A stretch of 64,000 bases of DNA from Pseudomonas sp. R37(2017) (lineage in GTDB: Bacteria > Pseudomonadota > Gammaproteobacteria > Pseudomonadales > Pseudomonadaceae), in contig NZ_NEHO01000007.1 in the NCBI RefSeq assembly GCF_002113375.1, forward strand, positions 241,941 to 305,940, given 5' to 3'. The notes under the pieces were generated by a model. It ran no database searches, was not told the origin of the DNA, and was given only the letters and a program-made list of their open reading frames with translations. A program made the position numbers and the translations under genes. The number at the start of each line of letters is the position of its first letter. Position 1 is the first letter of the stretch. Below, piece after piece: positions 27,190 through 36,607 of the stretch.

Positions 27190-28399
27190 ACCCAGCGTGT
27201 TGACGGGCGAGGCGCTGCTCGCCCGTTTCACCGCGCTGGATGCTTTTCTGACAGAGCATCAAGCCCTGTGGAAGCCTCGCCCGTTCACTCATCTGCGACT
27301 TCCCTGGGAAGCGTCCTACCCGGAATTAGCCTCATGGCTACGCGGGCGAACGCTGGACGACGCGGAAAACGCTCACAACCAACCCGCCCTTCTCAATGCA
27401 CCGGAACCCTTTGCGTCCCTGGCAAAGATGTCGGTTGCCTTGAGTACTGTGGATGAATTGCCCCCACGCGTCATTGATGCAGCGAGGCATCGATTGAACG
27501 TCGATGTGCCGGGACGTAAATGGCAGCAGATCGAAGCCTTCTCCAGCCGATTGCAATTTTCCGAGGCGCCGCTGCATTGGCTGGACTGGTGCTCGGGCAA
27601 GGGCCATCTGGGGCGTCGCCTGCTGCAAACGGGGCAACAACTGACATGCCTGGAATACGACCCGGTCCTGGTCACCAGCGGCCAGGCGCTCAGCCAGCGT
27701 CATCACCTGCATGCCCTGCATATTGAACAGGACGTACTCGCAGCAGACGCCGCCTCTTTATTGAGTGAGCACCACACTCCCGTCGCGCTTCACGCCTGCG
27801 GTGATTTGCATGTGCGGCTGATTCAACTCGCCAGCGCCACAGGCTGTAAACAACTGGCCGTTGCGCCGTGCTGCTACAACCGGATCAGTCTTGCCCAATA
27901 CTCGCCGATTTCCTCGGCGGCCAAAGGCTCCGGCTTGCAACTTTCCCTCGACGACCTTGCGCTGCCGATGAGCGAAACGGTCACCGCCGGCGCCCGCGTG
28001 CGACGACAACGCGACACCTCCATGGCCAGGCGCCTGGGTTTCGACTTGCTGCAACGGCAACTGCGTGGCCTGGACGAGTACCTGCCAACCCCGTCCCTGC
28101 CCAGTGCCTGGCTGGATAAATCTTTCGCCGATTACTGCCATCACCTGGCCGCACTCAAAGAGTTATCCACAATCGGCCCGCAAGATTGGCCAGCCCTGGA
28201 AGCCGCCGGCTGGCAGCGACTGGCCGAGGTGCGCAACCTGGAACTACTACGCGGACTTTTCCGACGTCCGCTGGAACTTTGGCTGGTGCTTGACCGGGCA
28301 CTTTTCCTCGCCGAGCAGGGCTACAGCGTTCGTGTCGGCACCTTCTGCGAACCCTTGCTCACGCCGCGTAATTTCCTGCTCCTGGCCGAACGCGCTTAA
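27170..28399 (+). CDS. SAM-dependent methyltransferase (Methyltransf_32-like)
   Basis: Up to 409 residues. The SAM-binding motif is LDWCSGKGHLGRRLLQTG near residue 140, followed by LEYDPVLVTSG, and a conserved HACGDLHVRLIQLA plus LAVAPCCYNRIS that are diagnostic of the GSTCD/Methyltransf_32 group (predicted RNA or protein methyltransferases). Start uncertain: ATG 27170 overlaps the permease by 20 bp; a GTG at 27197, just after the permease stop with AGGGG upstream, is an alternative. Confidence 0.8.
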   Translation: MPARGVEPSVLTGEALLARFTALDAFLTEHQALWKPRPFTHLRLPWEASYPELASWLRGRTLDDAENAHNQPALLNAPEPFASLAKMSVALSTVDELPPRVIDAARHRLNVDVPGRKWQQIEAFSSRLQFSEAPLHWLDWCSGKGHLGRRLLQTGQQLTCLEYDPVLVTSGQALSQRHHLHALHIEQDVLAADAASLLSEHHTPVALHACGDLHVRLIQLASATGCKQLAVAPCCYNRISLAQYSPISSAAKGSGLQLSLDDLALPMSETVTAGARVRRQRDTSMARRLGFDLLQRQLRGLDEYLPTPSLPSAWLDKSFADYCHHLAALKELSTIGPQDWPALEAAGWQRLAEVRNLELLRGLFRRPLELWLVLDRALFLAEQGYSVRVGTFCEPLLTPRNFLLLAERA

Positions 28400-28742
28400 A
28401 CACACTCAACCTGTGGATAACTCTGTTGATGGAATTGTCATGGATCCAATATCCATGCCAGTTTCAGACGTAAATCCCTACTGTTCATTTTTTGAACAGG
28501 CACTAAAAAAACCGAAAAAACAGGCATTTGCGAACAAATGAGAACGGATCCACACTTTCGGCCTAAACCAGGTGCGCAGCCAATTGCAATGTGCATAAGC
28601 ATTTAATGAAAACGACATAAATGCCTAATCCGGGACCACTGACGAGGGAAATTGCACCGCTGCACTTCTCTTGATATACACAAACGCCAGGGCGCCGGCA
28701 GCGCGACCACGAACAAGAACACTATTCCGACAGGATGCGCCA
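28400..28742. other. Intergenic region with two dyads and a possible 33-codon ORF
   Basis: Contains a perfect dyad catggat-ccaat-atccatg at about 28439-28457, a second dyad ctgttca/tgaacag at about 28482-28500, and a short frame ATG 28440 to TGA 28541 (start MDPISMPVSDVNPYC) with GGA about 8 bases upstream. No gene is certain. The region carries the promoter of the following methyltransferase. Confidence 0.35.
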
Positions 28743-29567
28743 GTGACGTTCATTTCCTACGCACAGAATTTCGAAGACATCCGCCTGTGGCGCGCCCTCA
28801 AAACCGTCGAGAACGGCTTCTACATCGACGTCGGGGCGAACGACCCCACCCATGACTCGGTCACCAAGGCGTTCTACGACAACGGCTGGACCGGCATCAA
28901 CGTCGAACCGATGCCCAACTACTTCGAAGCCCTGTGCCAGCAACGTCCCAAAGACACCAACCTGCAATGTGCAGCCGGGGAAAGCGCGGACGAACTGACC
29001 TTCTACGGCATCGCCGGCACCGGCCTCTCGACCCTCGACCCGGCCATGGCGAAAATGCACAAAGACGCCGGCATGGACGTGCGCAGCCAAACGATCAAGT
29101 CCCGCACACTGAGTTCCATCTGCGAAGAACACGCCGGTGACCGCGCCATCCACTTCCTGAAAATCGATGTCGAAGGCCACGAAGAAACCGTCCTGCGCGG
29201 CATGGACTTCAGCCAATGGCGGCCATGGGTGATCCTCATCGAAACCCCATGGGAGCGCGACCAGACCTGGGAACACCTGGTCATTGACGCCGGTTACCAC
29301 TCGATCCTGTTCGACGGCATCAACACCTACTACCTCGCCGAAGAACACCTGAACCTCAAACCCGCCTTCGACATCCCGCCGTGCAACCTGGACGAGTTCC
29401 AGCTCTGCAAAGGCCACAAGTTCAGCCACCCCGTCAGCGACGCCGAACACCAACTCGCCGCCGCCCTGCAACGCGCCGAACAGGCCGAAGCACAGCTGCG
29501 CGCAATGCAGAACAGTCGAACCTGGCAAGCCATCCAGAAACTCAAGAAAACCCTGCTGCGCGCCTGA
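28743..29567 (+). CDS. FkbM-family methyltransferase
   Basis: 274 residues from GTG 28743 (VTFISYAQNFEDIRLWRAL), with AGGA upstream; the frame is open to 28671 but that part is not conserved in style. FkbM core: GFYIDVGANDPTHDSVTKAF (SAM motif), NVEPMPNYFEAL, and FLKIDVEGHEETVLRGMDF. C-terminal 50 residues form a coiled coil (EHQLAAALQRAEQAEAQLRAM). Such enzymes O-methylate sugars, often in glycan or flagellin glycosylation; target unknown here. Confidence 0.85.
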   Translation: MTFISYAQNFEDIRLWRALKTVENGFYIDVGANDPTHDSVTKAFYDNGWTGINVEPMPNYFEALCQQRPKDTNLQCAAGESADELTFYGIAGTGLSTLDPAMAKMHKDAGMDVRSQTIKSRTLSSICEEHAGDRAIHFLKIDVEGHEETVLRGMDFSQWRPWVILIETPWERDQTWEHLVIDAGYHSILFDGINTYYLAEEHLNLKPAFDIPPCNLDEFQLCKGHKFSHPVSDAEHQLAAALQRAEQAEAQLRAMQNSRTWQAIQKLKKTLLRA

Positions 29568-29603
29568 CCCGAAGCTCGCGCAAAAATAGTCAGAATTCAG
29601 GGG

Positions 29604-29631
29604 TTTACAGAACTCATCCAATCGCTATAAT
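29604..29631 (+). promoter_or_regulatory. sigma-70 promoter of tRNA-Thr
   Basis: -35 TTTACA at 29604-29609 and a consensus -10 TATAAT at 29626-29631 with a 16-base spacer, 14 bases before the tRNA. Confidence 0.75.
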
Positions 29632-29645
29632 CGTCGCCCTGACAT

Positions 29646-29721
<76 letters not shown>

Positions 29722-29764
29722 CATTAGGCTCCATTACATTCCACCGAATGCTCTGGAAGCCCCG

Positions 29765-29790
29765 AAAACCCGCCCTTTGGCGGGTTTTTT
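29765..29790 (+). terminator. Hairpin with T-run after tRNA-Thr
   Basis: Stem aaaacccgcc / ggcgggtttt with loop ctttgg-like, followed by tttc. Likely terminates the tRNA-Thr transcript after island insertion removed the original terminator. Confidence 0.75.
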
Positions 29791-29885
29791 CGTTCCAGGA
29801 CCCTCCGTCGGGATCCAACAAAATCCCCCTTCCCCGAGGGTATGTTAGGGGTACTGCGATTTTCCGGTCAGGAGCGCGTACCCCT

Positions 29886-31214
29886 ATGCCACGTCTAGCG
29901 ATCCCCCTCAGCGACCTGCAATGCCGCACGGCCAAAACCCGCGAACGCGCCTACAAACTGTTCGACGGCGGCGGTATGTACCTTTTCGTCAAACCCAATG
30001 GCGTGAAGACCTGGCGCTTGAAGTACACCAAGCCCAGCGGCAAGGAAGGTACGCTCATCATCGGCAATTACCCCATCGTTACCCTTTCCGTCGCACGACG
30101 TAAGCGAGACGAAGCCAAGGCGTTGCTGCTAGACAACCTCGACCCAATGGAAGAAAAGAAAAAGGCCAAGATCGTAGCCCAGCGGGCGGCACTGCTTTTC
30201 GAAACCGTTGCCCTTGAGTGGCACGCTGATATGTCCCGTCGCTGGACCGAAGGCCACGCAAAAACCGTAATGAGCCGACTGCGCACCCATGTCTTCCCAC
30301 TGATCGGCCAACGCCCCATTGCAGAACTCGATACCCACGACCTGCTAGAGATCACCCAGCGCATCAAGGAACGCGGCACCATGGATGTGGCGTTAAGGGT
30401 ACAGAACTACTTATCCACCATCATGCGCGGTGCCAAAAGGGCTCGGCAGATCACCATGAATCCTGCACTGGATCTGGCAGGCTCGATTCACGCGCCGCGC
30501 ACAATCCATCGCCCGGCCCTCTCCCTCAACCGCCTGCCCGAACTGCTACACCGTATCGACAACTACAACGGCCGCGAGCTGACGCGCCTCGCCGTCCTGT
30601 TGACGTTGCATGTATTCGTCCGCTCCAGCGAACTGCGTTTCGCTCGATGGAGTGAGTTCGACCTTCAACGCGCCATGTGGGAAATCCCCGATACCCGCGC
30701 ACCGATTGAAGGGGTACGCAACTCCACACGCGGGACCAAAATGAACGGCGACATTCAAATGGTTCCGCTTTCGCCGCAGGTCATCGAAATACTGGAGCGC
30801 CTGCGCAGCCTCAGTCGTTTTTCAGAGTTAGTGCTACCGGGTGACCACAAGTACTGGAAGCCCATGTCCGAGAACACGGTGAACACCATGCTCCGCAACG
30901 TCGGCTATGACACCAGCAAGGACGTATGCGGCCACGGCTTCAGAACCATGGCCTGTAGCGCCCTGCTGGAGTCCGGGTTATGGACCGACGCAGCCATCGA
31001 ACGGCAAATGAGCCACAAGGAACGCAACCGCGTGCGCGCCGCGTATATCCACAAAGCTGAATTTCTGGAGCAGCGTCGGCTGATTATGGCATGGTGGAGC
31101 AACTACATCGACGCTAACCGCCATGGGCATGTGACGCCCCACGAATTCGCTCACCCGGTCGGCGACAACATTACCGCCCTACAAAATAACCGTGGCGCAT
31201 CCAAACATGGGTAA
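29886..31214 (+). CDS. P4-type tyrosine integrase
   Basis: 442 residues from ATG 29886 (MPRLAIPLSDLQCRTAKTRE); the frame is open to 29748 but the upstream part contains the terminator. N-terminal DUF4102 arm-binding domain: LFDGGGMYLFVKPNGVKTWRLKY and IGNYPIVTLSVARRKRDEAK. Catalytic residues: Arg in RSSELRFARW (about 245), HxxR in GHGFRTMACSALLESG (about 352), Tyr in AAYIHKAEFL (about 388). It integrates at the tRNA-Thr 3' end. A short inverted repeat (aggggtac/gtacccct, 29847-29885) lies just before the start and may be a regulatory or arm site. Confidence 0.95.
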   Translation: MPRLAIPLSDLQCRTAKTRERAYKLFDGGGMYLFVKPNGVKTWRLKYTKPSGKEGTLIIGNYPIVTLSVARRKRDEAKALLLDNLDPMEEKKKAKIVAQRAALLFETVALEWHADMSRRWTEGHAKTVMSRLRTHVFPLIGQRPIAELDTHDLLEITQRIKERGTMDVALRVQNYLSTIMRGAKRARQITMNPALDLAGSIHAPRTIHRPALSLNRLPELLHRIDNYNGRELTRLAVLLTLHVFVRSSELRFARWSEFDLQRAMWEIPDTRAPIEGVRNSTRGTKMNGDIQMVPLSPQVIEILERLRSLSRFSELVLPGDHKYWKPMSENTVNTMLRNVGYDTSKDVCGHGFRTMACSALLESGLWTDAAIERQMSHKERNRVRAAYIHKAEFLEQRRLIMAWWSNYIDANRHGHVTPHEFAHPVGDNITALQNNRGASKHG

Positions 31215-31532
31215 GCCAATGAGATCACCGCAGTCCGCCCTTCCACGCGGGTCCATCCAAGCGGGGCTGCGAAGCCGCCCTGCTTGGATGGACCTCATTT
31301 AAAAAATCTAAAGCCCACGCAAACTGTCTGTGGAAAACCACAGATTTCCACCGGTGGATAGTTTCATCCACAGCCGCAGAACTCCCGATATTTCTGGCCT
31401 TGACCCGAATTATCCACAGGCGTAGAAAAGATCGGGCAAAGCGCTGTCGTTGACAGCAACCCAGGTAGCCAGGACCTTTAAGGCTACGCCACACCGTGGT
31501 GGTTCTCCCAAAGTGCGATTAGCGTCCGGCGG
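31150..31532. repeat. Post-integrase repeat, copy 1
   Basis: Integrase 3' end plus about 320 bp of non-coding DNA that recurs at 39534-39857: CACCCGGTCGGC, ACATTACCGCCCTACAAAAT, the AAAGCCCACGCAAAC block, GAATTATCCACAG and GCGATTAGCGTCCGGCGG are shared. Contains a 12-bp stem (31251-31262 with 31282-31293) that may end the integrase transcript. It marks the left end of a related element family. Confidence 0.85.
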
Positions 31533-32357
31533 CTCGCACGGTCACTCACCGAGTGATGGATGCCTACTTCAGATCATTGCCATTGCGGCAAATACATCCC
31601 CCTACCCAGCTGCCCTGCAGCAACCTTTCCGCTTGGCCATTTCACAGCGCCAACCTGCGCCCGTCTCTTTCTACCGGAAAGAGACGGGCGCTCCTAACAC
31701 TGCTGCAGCCCAGCTCGTACAAGGCTTTGCGGCATTCCCCCTCGTGACAATCGGCGTGACAAACACCGAAGCCACCAGCAACAGCGATGCAGATGATGGT
31801 GCCGCGGCCTAAGGAATGGACTGCACCTGGCTGACAGTCAGGCACGCCCCGGTCATCGCATCGCTGCCTTCACCCGACTCAGGATCTCGCGGCATTGGTC
31901 TCGTCAACCAGTGCAGCCTCCACCCGCCCACTTCTTCGGAAGTGTTCAGGAGGCCAGATCATGAGATGCCCAAGCTCCCGGCCCTAAGGAGCCGCCAGTC
32001 CCGCGTTAGTGGACAACCCTCACAGGTCGCAGGGGCCTTGATCCCTGATAACACTCAACATTCTTGGCGGGATGAGGTGGAGGGTAGGTAAGGCGCTTTG
32101 GGGCACATGGGGGCAGTAGACTTGGATAGAGCATTTTGCTAGCGTCGATGAGAAATGACGACTTGACGACTGAGCAATCGGTATTTGAGGAACACCAATT
32201 TACGAAAACTTCGAAAGCTAGCCAACGACACTCAAAATGACCAAAAACCCCGTACTAGAGGAGTATTCTTACTCAATAAGGACACCGTAATTCGGGGAAG
32301 CCTACAATAAACTTACGACAGTGCAATGCACATCATATTTCAAAAGTGAGGGAACAC
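31533..32357. other. Long gap with a perfect 15-bp hairpin
   Basis: No confident gene. The standout is an inverted repeat with 15-bp perfect arms (31657-31671 and 31677-31691, 5-base loop taccg, arm gaaagagacgggcgc) with no T-run, so not a plain terminator. After about 32100 the DNA becomes A+T-rich and should hold the promoter of the dNTPase operon. Short frames on both strands (31642-31845 minus, 31816-32091 plus) have no recognisable domain. Confidence 0.5.
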
Positions 32358-33725
32358 ATGTATAGCTGGGAAACATTATTAAATCAAACCAGGCGAAAAG
32401 AGCTACACGGATCAAAAGAATCAATCGGTACAGGGGTAGGGAGAACTGAATTCGAGCGGGATTATGATCGGATACTTTTTGCGACTCCAACCCGAAGGCT
32501 TGCAGACAAAACTCAAGTGTTCCCGATGGAGGAGAACGACTCAGTCAGGACTAGGCTTACCCATTCATTTGAGGTAAGTAACCTAGCACGAAGCATAGGA
32601 GTAAGACTTGCATTTGAGTATGAAGAAAAAGTATTCGGAAAAAATCATGAAGCTCTACAAGTAAAGAGGAACATACCTTCACTACTTGCCGCCGTGGGGT
32701 TAGCCCACGACTTAGGAAACCCCCCATTCGGCCACCAAGGTGAACTAGCAATACAGCAATGGTTTACAGAAAAAAAAGAGACACTTTCTATTTCTGACGA
32801 CTTTCTTAAGTTCGACGGAAACGCCCAAACATTCCGGCTTTTAACGCGCCTCCAACTACTAAACGATCAATTCGGGCTAAATTTAACCGTAGGGACTTTA
32901 GCAGCACTAATCAAATATCCTAGCGTTTATGGATCGACCAATAAAGGCGGATTCAAAAAACACGGAATATTTAAAAGCGAAGAAGCGATAATAAATGAGG
33001 TCTGGTCGCAAACCGGACTAGTTGAGGGCATTCGGCACCCTCTTGCCTACGTAATGGAAGCTTGCGATGACATTGCTTATTCAGTGATTGATGCGGAAGA
33101 CACCGTTAAAAAAGGATATGCTTCTTTTTATGATCTTATGGACTACCTTGAAAGCTATGACAGTGCAGATGAGGTAATTCAGGGTGTAGTGAGCGCCGCA
33201 AGAAAGAAAAACACGGAATTCAAGCGTGAAGAATTAAGCTCGCGTGAGTTAAATGATATATCCATGCAGATGTTTAGAGTCAAAGCCATTTCCGAAATGG
33301 TGGCGTCGGCAACTGCCGTTTTCGTTGAAAACATTGATAAAATACTGTCAGGAACTATCGAACCAGGCTTCGAACTCATAAAAAACTCAAGCTGCGCAAG
33401 GCTATGTGCAGCAACGAAGAAGTTTGACTATAGCCATGGATTCCAGCATAAAGACGTCTTGAAGCTAGAACTACAAGGCAGCAACTACATTAAAAGCATG
33501 ATGAACATGCTTTGGAATGCGGTAGAAAAAGAAGGAAACCCTGACTTTCCATTTGAACGTTATGTATTTGGCGAAATCTCGGAAAATTACAGAAGGATTT
33601 ATATGACTTCCGACAAGTCAACATATGCAAAATGCCAACTGGTTTGCGACGCATTATCAGGGATGACAGAGTCCTACCTGATGAAAAAACATACCGAATT
33701 TAACGCTCTAAAAAATGTCACTTAA
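32358..33725 (+). CDS. dGTPase/dNTPase-like HD-domain phosphohydrolase
   Basis: 455 residues from ATG 32358 with GAGGG 6 bases upstream; GTG 32346 is an in-frame alternative. Metal and substrate motifs of the Dgt/SAMHD1 family: RTRLTHSFEVSNLARSIG (first His), GLAHDLGNPPFGHQGE (HD pair), and YVMEACDDIAYSVIDAEDTV (late Asp). The start ERDYDRILFATPTRRLADKTQVFP is also typical. Members cut dNTPs to nucleoside and triphosphate, and some protect bacteria by starving phages of dNTPs. It overlaps the next gene by 11 bp, and both are A+T-rich, unlike the backbone. Confidence 0.9.
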   Translation: MYSWETLLNQTRRKELHGSKESIGTGVGRTEFERDYDRILFATPTRRLADKTQVFPMEENDSVRTRLTHSFEVSNLARSIGVRLAFEYEEKVFGKNHEALQVKRNIPSLLAAVGLAHDLGNPPFGHQGELAIQQWFTEKKETLSISDDFLKFDGNAQTFRLLTRLQLLNDQFGLNLTVGTLAALIKYPSVYGSTNKGGFKKHGIFKSEEAIINEVWSQTGLVEGIRHPLAYVMEACDDIAYSVIDAEDTVKKGYASFYDLMDYLESYDSADEVIQGVVSAARKKNTEFKREELSSRELNDISMQMFRVKAISEMVASATAVFVENIDKILSGTIEPGFELIKNSSCARLCAATKKFDYSHGFQHKDVLKLELQGSNYIKSMMNMLWNAVEKEGNPDFPFERYVFGEISENYRRIYMTSDKSTYAKCQLVCDALSGMTESYLMKKHTEFNALKNVT

Positions 33726-34614
33726 ATTAAAGCCAGTTGTTACTTTCGACAATCTCAGGCGTAGAGTCGAGCGGCTATTCACATCTCCAAAACGGCGCGC
33801 TCATACGAGCGCGCAGCTACGGCTAGAGTTACAGGATAACGTGAGCGTTCCAAAAAAACGTATCCGGACGCGCAGGGAAATAGCAGTATTCATTAATAGT
33901 ATTTCTGACACCCTAAAATTTGGCGATGTGTACTTGTTCGGAGGTGTGCTTCGAGATCTAGCATTGGCAGGTCGAAGTGGTTTCAACTCCGATATAGATC
34001 TAGTCGTGGATGGGGACTGGGAAAGTTGCGAAAATCTGCTCCTATCCTTAAATTCATATAAAAATAAGTTTGGTGGATACCGGCTAGAAGTAAACGGTTG
34101 GCCGATCGATATATGGCGCGCAGAAAATACTTGGGCCATCACCGAAGGCTTAGTTAATTATGAGAATATAGCCTCACTAACAAAAACCACGGTACTCAAT
34201 TGGGACGCCATATTGATGAACTGGCGCACCCACGAATTTATTTGTCAAAAAAACTACCTAAAGGACTTAAAAGAAAGAGCCATGGACATCGTACTTGAAG
34301 CCAATCCAAATCCACTTGGAATGGCCGTTCGGGTGTTTAGGCATTTATGCGCAAAGGACGCCAAAAGCATAACTCCCGCTGTAGCGGAATATTTGGCAAA
34401 CTGCACACTGACGTACTCTCTGCCCACCATAAAAAACAGCGAATTTCTAAGTTACGGAAATTCACTTATTGAACCGACAATATACAAACTATTTGAAAAA
34501 TTAAAACATTACGAGCACTTAGACATACATACAAGATTTAGAACCGCAAGTGAAAATCTTAGAAAACAGGGCGCCTCACTTACGTTTCAACAACTAGAAT
34601 TGGAGCTAATATAA
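33715..34614 (+). CDS. Nucleotidyltransferase with poly(A) polymerase/CCA-enzyme-like head
   Basis: 299 residues. Pol-beta fold catalytic motif: LFGGVLRDLALAGRS (GGVLRD at 76-81), NSDIDLVVDG (Asp93 and Asp95), and third carboxylate Asp132 in GWPIDIWRAE. The GGxxRD flexible-loop arrangement is that of class II CCA-adding/poly(A) polymerases, not of the HEPN/MNT type. The C-terminal 120 residues are helical and unassigned, and the RNA-binding domains of true CCA enzymes seem absent. Overlap with the dNTPase gene suggests a two-component system acting on nucleotides or tRNA. Confidence 0.75.
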   Translation: MSLKLKPVVTFDNLRRRVERLFTSPKRRAHTSAQLRLELQDNVSVPKKRIRTRREIAVFINSISDTLKFGDVYLFGGVLRDLALAGRSGFNSDIDLVVDGDWESCENLLLSLNSYKNKFGGYRLEVNGWPIDIWRAENTWAITEGLVNYENIASLTKTTVLNWDAILMNWRTHEFICQKNYLKDLKERAMDIVLEANPNPLGMAVRVFRHLCAKDAKSITPAVAEYLANCTLTYSLPTIKNSEFLSYGNSLIEPTIYKLFEKLKHYEHLDIHTRFRTASENLRKQGASLTFQQLELELI

Positions 34615-34809
34615 AAATTGCGAGTTACTAAGATCCATTATTTTAATAAAGTTTCAGTTGCCATAACGCAAAGCAATGTAGTCCGCCTAAATGCACTTGG
34701 TGATGGTTTTTTATTGGACATACAATATTAATTAAGACGGTAACTGATTATGCAACGAATAATATATTGAGGATCTGTAACAGAAAACTGAGAACGGAGG
34801 ATAGGCTTT

Positions 34810-34867
<58 letters not shown>

Positions 34868-34943
34868 TTTAAAAATCACATTACGACAAAATTTGATCAG
34901 TGAAACTGCTGCGCACGAAGAGATCCATACGCAGCAGGAAAAT

Positions 34944-35414
34944 TTAGCCAACTCTATAAATATTCTCTTTTTTACCAGGACGGTACATACCCTGAACGGA
35001 ATCTGAAAGTTCGAAGCCAAATTTACTCAGCGTGGGAAACAACTCGGCATCACGCTCTTCAGAAACGGTAATCAATGTATCTGATCCGCCAAGGGTAGAG
35101 ATACTACGATCCATTAAATCATAAGCTAGCCCCCTACCCCGGAAACTAGGAACAACATAGAAGGTGCAAATTTTACGCTCAGCGGCTGTCTTCTTGAGCA
35201 ATGACAAACCCACAATCTGGTCGTCGACGCATGCTAGCAAAACTTCACGCATTCCGAGTCTAGCTTCTGGTTGAAACTTAAAAAACAACCATTCCTTAAA
35301 ATTTGGATAAAGCGGCGCCACATCACTTAGAAGGTAAGCGACTTTTCTAAAATCACCACCAGAAGCATGTAAGTAAGCAAAGCTTACTTGTGGTTGGATT
35401 TTTAGCGCAGTCAT
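34944..35414 (-). CDS. GNAT-family N-acetyltransferase
   Basis: 156 residues. The acetyl-CoA-binding segment CTFYVVPSFRGRGLAYDLMDRSI (RGRGLA is the Q/RxxGxG/A loop) is preceded by REVLLACVDDQIVGLSLLKK, and GFELSDSVQGMY fits the end of the fold. Substrate unknown. A+T-rich like its neighbours, convergent with the dNTPase pair. A stand-alone accessory gene; it could be a toxin (tRNA acetylating) or modifier but no antitoxin is adjacent. Confidence 0.85.
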   Translation of the reverse strand: MTALKIQPQVSFAYLHASGGDFRKVAYLLSDVAPLYPNFKEWLFFKFQPEARLGMREVLLACVDDQIVGLSLLKKTAAERKICTFYVVPSFRGRGLAYDLMDRSISTLGGSDTLITVSEERDAELFPTLSKFGFELSDSVQGMYRPGKKENIYRVG

Positions 35415-35492
35415 GGTTTTCCCCAGCCATGGTCTATATTATCGGGCATTATAGCTAAACCATTCAACTAAAGCAAGTTGAACAGATCTATT

Positions 35493-36584
35493 CTATTGGA
35501 TATGTACAATTATAAGATTGCGTAAAAAAAGGCTGAACGCATTAAATTTTGGTCCTAACCAGTCGACTAAGAAATCACCCAAAATTCCTCCAAAGGCACC
35601 GAGAAGTAGCGCGAACAAAATAAACCAAATGAATGTATAAGTCGTAACGGTAATCTTACCAAACTTGGCAAAAGCGTTGAACTTCTCAATTCTTAGATTG
35701 GCATTAATCTTGAGCTTCTCCTTATCTACCGATTCACGCCAATGATAGATGAGCATTTGCTTAGGCAAGATGACTTTCTTTTCATCAAAGGAGGTAAGGT
35801 AGTCACTCCATAGCTCCTTTTCAAGTAAACGACAGCGATGAAAATTGGCATGTGCTTGCTTGAATTCCGAATCTACTTCTCTGATTAAGAAAAAATGAAT
35901 ATTTTTTATACCAGCCCCTAGATGGTTCTCGGTCCCTAGAAGATTTTTGGATTGTATAATTCCCGGAAGATCTCTGACCTCGTTGATTCGAAAGTCGACA
36001 ATCTCCGTAGATTCTAGTCTACTAAGAATAAAACTATCGCTATGCTTATAACTCTGAGAAATTTCCTTTCTAGCTTCAACTCGGTCCATGTTTATTCTAA
36101 AGCGAAAATATCCTGGCAGTTCATCTGCGTCTTGGGAGACGCTATGATGCATTGATGCGAGAGGAAATGAAAGAATGGATCCCTCAGCGATATCAATGAT
36201 AGATACATTCCCGCTTTGAGGACCCAAAGCAATTTGCTTATGAATACGAAGAACCCCATCACCTTCAAACTCAATATCGACAGAAGTATTGGAACTAGTC
36301 TTCGTAGATAGTTGCCTAGCATTAAAGATGGTTTGAATCAAATCGGTGCGAGAACATATAAGCTCCCCCAACCCCGGAATATACTGATCTGATGTAATCT
36401 TGAATGGGAAGTATATATTAATTACGGCATCAAAACTTAAACTTACGAACCTTACCCCTATATCGAGGTAATTGAACTCATGAATAGTATTTTGATTTAA
36501 CAACCAATAATTAATATGCAAATCGATTTCAGGGACTTTTCCCGACGTGTTACCATCGATCCAAAATGCTAAACTCTTGGCCAC
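35493..36584 (-). CDS. Unknown protein with C-terminal membrane anchor
   Basis: 363 residues from GTG 36584 with GAGG upstream. No family recognised. The first 300 residues are a soluble-looking, beta-rich domain (DLHINYWLLNQN, SVDIEFEGDGVLRIHKQIALG, VDFRINEVRDLPGI); residues about 312-340 form one or two membrane segments (YTFIWFILFALLLGAFGGILGDFLV). It lies divergent from the ASCH gene with only 23 bp between start codons, so their promoters must overlap coding DNA. A+T-rich island cargo. Confidence 0.65.
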   Translation of the reverse strand: MAKSLAFWIDGNTSGKVPEIDLHINYWLLNQNTIHEFNYLDIGVRFVSLSFDAVINIYFPFKITSDQYIPGLGELICSRTDLIQTIFNARQLSTKTSSNTSVDIEFEGDGVLRIHKQIALGPQSGNVSIIDIAEGSILSFPLASMHHSVSQDADELPGYFRFRINMDRVEARKEISQSYKHSDSFILSRLESTEIVDFRINEVRDLPGIIQSKNLLGTENHLGAGIKNIHFFLIREVDSEFKQAHANFHRCRLLEKELWSDYLTSFDEKKVILPKQMLIYHWRESVDKEKLKINANLRIEKFNAFAKFGKITVTTYTFIWFILFALLLGAFGGILGDFLVDWLGPKFNAFSLFLRNLIIVHIQ

Positions 36585-36607
36585 TACAACCTCACAGGAT
36601 AGATTTT

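Noticed and set aside
36566..36607. Upstream ATG of the ASCH gene
   Set aside because: It lies within the start region of the divergent gene, lacks a ribosome site, and the ASCH fold begins after GTG 36608.
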